Shown here in pieces: positions 54,293 to 59,053 of a stretch of DNA of 59,053 nucleotides. The DNA is taken from positions 1 to 59,053 of the forward strand of contig JAFPXF010000016.1 of NCBI GenBank assembly GCA_017394765.1, read 5' to 3'. Both the position numbers and the translations under genes were made by a program. This stretch comes from Bacteroidales bacterium (lineage in GTDB: Bacteria; Bacteroidota; Bacteroidia; Bacteroidales; WCHB1-69). Every line of letters begins with the position of its first letter. Position 1 is the first letter of the stretch. The notes below the pieces were generated by a model that saw nothing but the letters and a program-made list of their open reading frames with translations, did no database searches and was not told the DNA's origin.

Positions 54293-54841
54293 TTATTTCT
54301 TAAAATAACGGTTGAAGAGGCCTTCAAAGCCTTTGCCGTGGCGAGCTTCGTCTTTCGCCATCTCGTGGACGGTGTCGTGGATGGCATCCAGGTTCAGTTC
54401 CTTGGCACGGCGAGCGATGCGCATCTTGTCCTCGCAAGCGCCGCACTCCGCCACCATACGCTTCTCAAGGTTGGTCTTGGTGTCCCAAACCACCTCACCC
54501 AACAGCTCGGCGAAACGGGCGCAGTGGTCGGCCTCCTCGAAAGCATAACGGCGGAAAGCCTCGGCGATTTCAGGATACCCCTCGCGATCGGCCTGACGAC
54601 TCATCGCCAAGTACATACCCACCTCGGTGGCCTCCCCCATGAAATGGGCGTTGAGATCCTTCTTCATCTCATCATCCGTATCCTTGGCAACACCGATCAC
54701 GTGCTCGGTGACAAAATTCAGGCCGGCACTCTCATCCAGCACTTTCCATTCCACTAACTGTTTGCATTGGGGACATCTTTCAGGAGCTTCCGTTCCTTCG
54801 TGAACATAGCCGCAAATCGGGCATACAAATTTCTTCATCAT
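54293..54841 (-). CDS. Reverse rubrerythrin
   Basis: 182 residues. An N-terminal rubredoxin-like domain has C7, C10, C23 and C26 ([15 protein letters not shown]). A ferritin-like four-helix domain with the diiron ligands follows: [34 protein letters not shown], then [16 protein letters not shown] and [14 protein letters not shown] (ExxH). The rubredoxin at the N-terminus instead of the C-terminus defines the reverse type, an NADH-linked H2O2 and O2 reductase system of strict anaerobes. Two ATG codons stand together at the start. A 33-codon ORF and a promoter box lie upstream. Confidence 0.92.
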   Translation of the reverse strand: MMKKFVCPICGYVHEGTEAPERCPQCKQLVEWKVLDESAGLNFVTEHVIGVAKDTDDEMKKDLNAHFMGEATEVGMYLAMSRQADREGYPEIAEAFRRYAFEEADHCARFAELLGEVVWDTKTNLEKRMVAECGACEDKMRIARRAKELNLDAIHDTVHEMAKDEARHGKGFEGLFNRYFKK

Positions 54842-54891
54842 TTTGGTTGGTTTTAATTGGGTTTAATATTAATAAAAGCAGTTGTTGTATA

Positions 54892-54993
54892 TTACCGTCC
54901 GAGCCACTTCACCTCGAAGGACTTCATCTCTTGCAGGGCAAAGATGGACACCACTGACATCGGAAACAATGCGGACAAGAAAATTCTCTTCAT
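54892..54993 (-). CDS. Small ORF of 33 codons upstream of reverse rubrerythrin
   Basis: It begins KRIFLSALFPMSVVSIFAL, a signal-like hydrophobic stretch, and ends KSFEVKWLGR before a TAA. A TAnnTTTG box stands 26 bases before its ATG, the same distance as for most genes in this window, so this ORF and not rubrerythrin takes the first position on the transcript. Rubrerythrin follows after 50 bases. It may be a small exported peptide, a leader whose translation influences rubrerythrin, or the N-terminal stump of a lost gene. No homologue is known to me. Confidence 0.5.
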   Translation of the reverse strand: MKRIFLSALFPMSVVSIFALQEMKSFEVKWLGR

Positions 54994-55019
54994 ATTTTTT
55001 ACTCAAATTAATTTCGCTG

Positions 55020-55027
55020 CAAAAATA
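55020..55027 (-). promoter_or_regulatory. Bacteroidota -7 box for the small ORF and reverse rubrerythrin
   Basis: TATTTTTG on the minus strand, 26 bases before the 33-codon ORF and 178 before rubrerythrin. Confidence 0.5.
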
Positions 55028-55049
55028 ATAATATTATCCATGGCATCGT

Positions 55050-55057
55050 TACTTTTG
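55050..55057 (+). promoter_or_regulatory. Bacteroidota -7 box for the lipoprotein at 55094
   Basis: TACTTTTG, 36 bases before the start codon; back to back with the minus-strand box at 55020. Confidence 0.5.
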
Positions 55058-55093
55058 CATTATTTCTATCTTGTATTATTTCTTTCTTTGCTT

Positions 55094-56326
55094 ATGAAAA
55101 CCAATCTCTTCAAATCCAGAACAGGAAACAAATTCTTCGCGGCAATAGCCTTTTCAGCCATTCTAATGCTTTTGGCCGCCTGCACCCGCGAACCCGTGGA
55201 ACCGACACCGCCGAACCCGACAATCCAGGAACTGCCGCCCATCGAGTACACCCCTGAAGTGAACGATCCGGTCACCAATGACTTCACGATGGTCAAAGCC
55301 TGCATCGGGAAAAACTTGAATGAAGCCGTTGCCATCATCAATGAGCGGGACTACCATTTAGACAATAATAGCAGTTCCGACCCGGAATTGGACCACTACA
55401 TCCATACCGAAAACGGGACAGAAAAGCACCTCGCGTTTTGGCGTCCAAGCCAATCCGTTGTTCATCAAGGCGAACTCTATGTCAAAGACCAGGAGTTGCC
55501 CGTAATGCTACTCTTTTACAAACAATGGCTGCAGGAATTCCGCGCCTCCTCAGCATACGGAAAATTAGCACGCACCTACTTTTCCGGGCGCGTGGATGGC
55601 AATACCCTGAACATCCAGTCTCTTGACGAGCTTATTGCCGCTATGGATAATCTCCAATCCGCCTCCGACATCAACATCACTGCGAATGGAAATGACATTT
55701 ATGGCAACGAGTATGAAATATTTCTTTTATACGGAAACCACACCAAATGGGTGGAGTTGCGTATCTTAAATTCACGCACAGGGCAACCTTCCGATGATTT
55801 CACCCAAAGCGACTTGCAGGATACGGATCTACACAAGAACATTCTGATTTCCAAAGTGGATTATCTCACATTCCGACACAAAGGATTCTATGCCCTGAAT
55901 GTTCAGAACCCAATTCAGTCTGGCTCCGAAATCCCCTTTATCGCCCAATACCAATCACCCGGCGATTTCGGTTGGATCAAGTTATACTATCAAAACACAA
56001 CCAATCTACTGATGTCCGGAAGCATCGTCTGGTCGGGATGCGGCGAGTTGGAATTCCCTACCGGTTTCCGGGCCGGCAGACAACTCAACAACAGACTACC
56101 CTATCCAGGACAGAATAAGATTGCTTTCATCAACAATGCAGGTACTTACCAGACCGTGACAGATGATGCAGACCTCCAGCGCATCTGGCAGACCGTCTCC
56201 ATGCAGCAAGAGTTCCAGCACTATTATGCGAACAGCCACAAAAAAGTGGCAGTTTATCTGTACACTCCGAGTGTTGGCATAGGCAACCCCGCCGACTGGT
56301 ACTATCTGGTGTTTGTGGAGCAATAG
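55094..56326 (+). CDS. Putative lipoprotein, function unknown
   Basis: 410 residues. The signal segment FFAAIAFSAILMLLAAC has a good lipobox (LLAAC), then a proline-rich linker (EPVEPTPPNPTIQELPP). The mature chain contains ACIGKNLNEAVAIINERDY, YGNEYEIFLLYGNHTKWVEL and a C-terminal domain with GGEL-like SGCGELEFPTGFRAGRQ. It ends in VAVYLYTPSVGIGNPADWYYLVF. No catalytic motif is recognised; it is mostly beta and probably exposed to the periplasm or surface. The open frame extends upstream to 54857, but the ATG with signal peptide after the promoter box is clearly the start. Confidence 0.72.
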   Translation: MKTNLFKSRTGNKFFAAIAFSAILMLLAACTREPVEPTPPNPTIQELPPIEYTPEVNDPVTNDFTMVKACIGKNLNEAVAIINERDYHLDNNSSSDPELDHYIHTENGTEKHLAFWRPSQSVVHQGELYVKDQELPVMLLFYKQWLQEFRASSAYGKLARTYFSGRVDGNTLNIQSLDELIAAMDNLQSASDINITANGNDIYGNEYEIFLLYGNHTKWVELRILNSRTGQPSDDFTQSDLQDTDLHKNILISKVDYLTFRHKGFYALNVQNPIQSGSEIPFIAQYQSPGDFGWIKLYYQNTTNLLMSGSIVWSGCGELEFPTGFRAGRQLNNRLPYPGQNKIAFINNAGTYQTVTDDADLQRIWQTVSMQQEFQHYYANSHKKVAVYLYTPSVGIGNPADWYYLVFVEQ

Positions 56327-56386
56327 CAGCTGTTGGTGGCGGGTCGTCAGCTGTGAACCGTGATGAGTGATCAGTATGTGGTTTCC

Positions 56387-56421
56387 AAAAAAAACGGCGG
56401 AACAGGTACCCCTGTCCGCCG
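56387..56421 (-). terminator. Intrinsic terminator after the small lipoprotein gene
   Basis: On the minus strand CGGCGGACAGG and CCTGTTCCGCCG pair with one bulged base around a 4-base loop and are followed by eight T. It lies between two convergent genes. Confidence 0.9.
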
Positions 56422-56445
56422 ATTGATTTGTGGCATGGAGCAATA

Positions 56446-56655
56446 CTATTTACATTTGTACATGTCCAGACCAGCTTCGTCGTTAAGCTTCTTTTCCATG
56501 GCCTTGCAGTCATCCTTGTTCATGTTCTCGTCTTCAAAGACGGCCATCGCATGGGTGACATCGGTCTTCACGTAACAATGGCAGCCCTTGCTGCAGGAGG
56601 TGGAGACAGCGGCCAGCAGAAATGCTGCTGAAACTAAAACCAGAATTTTTTTCAT
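56446..56655 (-). CDS. Small cysteine-containing lipoprotein
   Basis: 69 residues. The signal segment ILVLVSAAFLLAAV ends STSC, a lipoprotein-type cleavage site. The mature peptide of about 48 residues has GCHCYVKTD, AVFEDENMNKDDCKAM and a final MYKC, giving four cysteines besides the lipidated one, probably disulfide-bonded. Similar short lipoproteins occur in Bacteroidales without known function. It is the last gene of the sigma factor cluster on this strand, 108 bases after the preceding stop, and is closed by a strong terminator. Confidence 0.68.
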   Translation of the reverse strand: MKKILVLVSAAFLLAAVSTSCSKGCHCYVKTDVTHAMAVFEDENMNKDDCKAMEKKLNDEAGLDMYKCK

Positions 56656-56763
56656 ACTTTTTTTGAAGACTTCTTGGTGATAAGAATCAAGGGCACAAGT
56701 GATCATCTTTGCGGAAGTCTGTAACACAGAGACATCGTCTGGTGTCCTTTCTAATGGGTTCAT

Positions 56764-57474
56764 CTAAAAATTGAGCGTCACTCCCGCCCCTCCCGGCGTG
56801 GGACCGAAACTCAGCCGCAAGGCCGTGGCGGGGGAGTTGAAGTTGTCGATGACGCGGTTGATGCGCACTTTGCTCTTGACGGTGAGCAAGATGGCGGGCA
56901 CCATGAATGCGGTGGTGGCGAGGAGACCGCCGCCGAAGAAAAACACCCCCGCCATGGCACTGCGCCAGAGATCAACGCCCAGATTGTCGCTTTCGAGAAG
57001 CTGGTCACGGGCAGTCGCGGTTTGGATGAAAGAGGCGCAGAATTGGTACAGTCCGACACATGCGAAGGCGGCGGAGCATCCTCCGGCCACATAGAGCGGG
57101 ATACTGACATAGCTGTTCCGTTTCGCCTTGCAGTACTCCGAGTAACCATCGGCAGGCAAGAGGCTCTTGAGGTCGTTGTTGTCAAGCTTGAACAGTTCGC
57201 CGTCAGTGCCGGTAAGGTACATGTTGCCGTGGTTGTAATAGAGCCTTCCGGCCCCTCGGTCCCGACGGAACGCCTCCAGAAGGTCCTCCTTGCTCATCAA
57301 CTCGGGTTTGATCCGGGCATCGTAAAGATAGAGCGTATCGTAGGTGACCTCCTCCTCGATGATGACGATGGTGTCTTGGGCAGGCTTGGTCTCATCCACT
57401 TGGCCCATGGCGGTGAGGCAGACACTCATGAGTGTCCATGCCAGGATTAATCGGGATGTATTCTTTGTGTGCAT
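56764..57474 (-). CDS. Exported membrane protein linked to the sigma factor gene
   Basis: 236 residues. A signal peptide (LILAWTLMSVCLTAMGQ) is followed by an acidic segment (TIVIIEEEVTYDTLYLYD), a small globular part (GRLYYNHGNMYLTGTDGELFKL), and two hydrophobic segments (IPLYVAGGCSAAFACVGLYQF and GVFFFGGGLLATTAFMVPAIL). A strand-like C-terminus with LRLSFGPTPGGAGVTLNF follows. It starts 15 bases after the sigma factor stop, so it belongs to the same operon and is a candidate target or partner of the sigma factor tail. Family not recognised with certainty; similar proteins are annotated only as hypothetical. Confidence 0.65.
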   Translation of the reverse strand: MHTKNTSRLILAWTLMSVCLTAMGQVDETKPAQDTIVIIEEEVTYDTLYLYDARIKPELMSKEDLLEAFRRDRGAGRLYYNHGNMYLTGTDGELFKLDNNDLKSLLPADGYSEYCKAKRNSYVSIPLYVAGGCSAAFACVGLYQFCASFIQTATARDQLLESDNLGVDLWRSAMAGVFFFGGGLLATTAFMVPAILLTVKSKVRINRVIDNFNSPATALRLSFGPTPGGAGVTLNF

Positions 57475-57489
57475 TGTTCGGTTTGAATT

Positions 57490-58566
57490 TTAATTGTCTT
57501 TGACGATGACTGTGCTTTTGTGTTTGCGATGTACTTTCTTAACGATTACGGGCGTTTGAGGTTCCGCAGTGGTGGCGATGGTGTCGGATTGCGACGCTGT
57601 TGTCTCCACTGCGGCGGACATAGGGCGGACAGCCTTGGGGGATGCTGCGACGGGAACGGGTGCTGAAGTGACAACGTCATTCGTCCCAGGATATTGCATA
57701 GACAAGGTATCTTGGCTCGCGGTGGCGAGGCTGTCCGCGGCGACAGGTGGCGTGGAGGGAGTGTCGGCGGGATCTGTCCCCGGCCGTGCAGGTCGGGGAT
57801 GTGCGGTCCATAGAAGGCCGCCAATGGCAGCCGTGGCAAGGCCGGTGGCAACAATGGGCAGCGTGTGCGCCTGCAACCACACCCTCAATGACGGCTGCGG
57901 CAGAATCCGTGTTTCGGCTATGTTGAGCGGTCTCGTGGGTGCAATGGCGAAGCCGCTCATCTGACGGCGGCAGAAGCCGTCGAAAATCTCGTCTGTGTTG
58001 TTGATAAGTGGGAACATGAACATAAGCAGATGTCTTTTTTGTTTTGATTTTTCAAACAGGATCTCCTGCAGATGTCGTCTGGCCCTGAGCAGATGCGATT
58101 TGGAGGTGTTGACATTGATTCCCAAGAGTTCAGCGATCTGCGGGTGGGTGTATCGGTCAAAGACGTAAAGATTCAAAACCGTGCGGTGGTGTTCGGGCAG
58201 TTGCGCAATCGCCTCCATGATCTCCTGCTGTGAGAAGTCCGCTTTCCGGATAGCGTTCATCATATCGTCGGCAGAGGCCTCCTCGTTTTCCATTTCCAAG
58301 TCGGCCACATCCTCCGCCAGTTCCACGGTCCTGCCTTGCTCGTTAAGATAGGCAAGGGCCTTGTTGACGGTGATGCGCCTCAGCCAGCCTTCAAACGAGC
58401 CGGTGCCCTTGAAGGTGTCAGCCTTCTCGATAGCGGTGAGGAATGCGTCGTGCGCAATGTCCTCGGCTATCTCGCGCACCGGCACATAGCGATAGCACAC
58501 ACCGATCATCTTCGCGATGTTCTGATTGTACTTCTTTGTCCAAAACGACTTCATTCGATCCATCAT
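57490..58566 (-). CDS. ECF-type sigma factor fused to a membrane-spanning C-terminal tail
   Basis: 358 residues, about twice the usual length. Region 2 covers residues about 15 to 80 (MIGVCYRYVPVREIAEDIAHDAF, FEGWLRRITVNKAL) and region 4 about 115 to 170 (LPEHHRTVLNLYVFDRYTHP, IAELLGINVNTSKSHLLRARRHLQ). After it comes DEIFDGFCRRQMSGFAIAP (residues 192 to 210), which looks like the start of the single-pass anti-sigma-like proteins often encoded next to such sigma genes. Then a membrane helix at 235 to 255 and a P/T/A-rich periplasmic tail end VIVKKVHRKHK. I infer a natural sigma-regulator fusion that would tether the factor to the membrane. The operon continues with a membrane protein gene. 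Confidence 0.85.
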   Translation of the reverse strand: MMDRMKSFWTKKYNQNIAKMIGVCYRYVPVREIAEDIAHDAFLTAIEKADTFKGTGSFEGWLRRITVNKALAYLNEQGRTVELAEDVADLEMENEEASADDMMNAIRKADFSQQEIMEAIAQLPEHHRTVLNLYVFDRYTHPQIAELLGINVNTSKSHLLRARRHLQEILFEKSKQKRHLLMFMFPLINNTDEIFDGFCRRQMSGFAIAPTRPLNIAETRILPQPSLRVWLQAHTLPIVATGLATAAIGGLLWTAHPRPARPGTDPADTPSTPPVAADSLATASQDTLSMQYPGTNDVVTSAPVPVAASPKAVRPMSAAVETTASQSDTIATTAEPQTPVIVKKVHRKHKSTVIVKDN

Positions 58567-58592
58567 CCTAACAGTTCAAGTGTTTTCCGCGG

Positions 58593-58600
58593 CAAAACTA
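58593..58600 (-). promoter_or_regulatory. Bacteroidota -7 box for the sigma factor operon
   Basis: TAGTTTTG on the minus strand, 26 bases before the start codon. Confidence 0.5.
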
Positions 58601-58863
58601 CATTAAATGCCAGAATAAAATTCAATTACAATCTTTTTTTACTAACAAATGGTTATTAAAATCAGTTACATTACATTGAGTAAAACTTCGTTCTACACAA
58701 TAGTATGATAAGAAAAACGCAAAGGGTTGCACTTTGTTGGAATTTTTTTTTGGTAGTTATTTACATGATGGCACCGGGCCGGGATAAACGACGCATTTTT
58801 TCCAACGCCTCCCTTTCGCGGCGAGCAGGTTTCAGGCATCTTGGATGCCGACTCCCGCGCCGC
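58601..58863. other. Gene-free stretch upstream of the sigma factor operon
   Basis: An AT-rich part (to about 58750) without a supported gene, then a GC-richer part that leads into the repeats. An open minus-strand frame runs through the latter and the repeats, but it has repeat-derived, arginine-rich composition and is not accepted as a gene. Confidence 0.5.
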
Positions 58864-59053
58864 GAGAGGATGTCGGTGCCGTCGTCCCACCACACTGCGC
58901 TTCTTCGTCGCTTGTGTGGGGTTATTGAGAGGGTATCGGTACTGTCATCCATCCCCACACGGCGCTCCTTCGTCGCTTGTGTGGGGTTATTGAGAGGATG
59001 TCCCTCCGGGACAATAGAGGTAATCATTTTCCTTGAGCTGCCCCGACAGGGGC
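58864..59053. repeat. Tandem hairpin-rich repeats at the window end
   Basis: Units begin with GAGAGG at 58864, 58927 and 58992 (periods 63 and 65). Two units are nearly complete and share CTTCGTCGCTTGTGTGGGG followed by TTATT; the third is cut off or different. The second unit contains CCCCACAC and GTGTGGGG as 8-bp arms of a hairpin. After the repeats come two shorter palindromes, TGTCCC-TCC-GGGACA and GCCCC-GACA-GGGGC, the second at the very edge. This looks like a repeat cluster that continues beyond the window. Confidence 0.75.

Noticed and set aside
58761..59027. Minus-strand frame of 88 codons through the terminal repeats
   Set aside because: Its sequence is made of the DNA repeats read in changing frames, is arginine-rich, and has no promoter or family match.

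Overview
The window comes from the chromosome of an anaerobic member of the Bacteroidota, most likely order Bacteroidales. The evidence is consistent across the sequence. Intergenic regions repeatedly carry the Bacteroidota promoter box TAnnTTTG a few tens of bases before start codons. The primary sigma factor is the short type without region 1.1. There are type IX secretion components (a PorZ-like protein and a secreted protein with a C-terminal sorting domain), lineage-typical families (DUF4271, DUF4292, DUF3078, DUF4846), lysine 5,6-aminomutase genes and a reverse rubrerythrin. Shine-Dalgarno motifs are scarce. No rRNA operon, CRISPR array, prophage or replication origin was seen.

Region 1 (1 to about 5 kb) is accessory and partly decayed. 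It holds a partial HemN-like radical SAM gene, a 45-codon remnant of a different radical SAM gene, a CatA-like acetyltransferase, a frameshifted CPBP protease gene, and a REP-associated (Y1/HUH) transposase. The transposase is surrounded, and in its own reading frame interrupted, by a family of about 30-bp palindromic units. This is the most unusual object in the window. Region 2 (5 to 12.5 kb) is housekeeping on the minus strand: DUF4846, rsmI, a tRNA-Leu(CAG) attached to the end of a queG-kdsD operon, lpxB with a DUF4292 gene, a YqeY-like gene and mnmA. Region 3 (12.6 to 15.5 kb, plus strand) is a pair of predicted outer-membrane barrel genes, the second with a periplasmic helix-hairpin-helix domain.

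Region 4 (15.5 to 21.4 kb, minus) has gyrB overlapping ftsE, and a kamD-unknown-kamE cluster that ends in a strong terminator. Region 5 (21.5 to 30.3 kb, mostly plus) has a free-methionine sulfoxide reductase, a glycosyltransferase facing it, an MBOAT/AlgJ-like acylation pair, and the chain rbfA, lolC/E-like, porZ-like, recO. Region 6 (30.3 to 46.7 kb, minus) is a long information-processing and cofactor run: rpoN, asnS, rpoD, DUF3078, a degenerate ureohydrolase, topA, a short ribF-like gene, pheT, yidD, rnpA, hemD, DUF4271, a T9SS cargo protein, an RluA-type pseudouridine synthase and panB.

Region 7 (46.9 to 59 kb) has a long KamA-family radical SAM protein, an M50 metallopeptidase, glnS, gcvT, several lipoproteins, reverse rubrerythrin with a small upstream ORF, and an ECF-type sigma factor fused to a membrane-spanning tail, followed by a probable membrane protein. 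The window ends in tandem, hairpin-rich repeats. Aminomutase genes lie at two places (kamDE at about 20 kb and a KamA-like gene at 47 kb), but kdd, kce and kal are not in the window, so a complete lysine fermentation route cannot be claimed from it.
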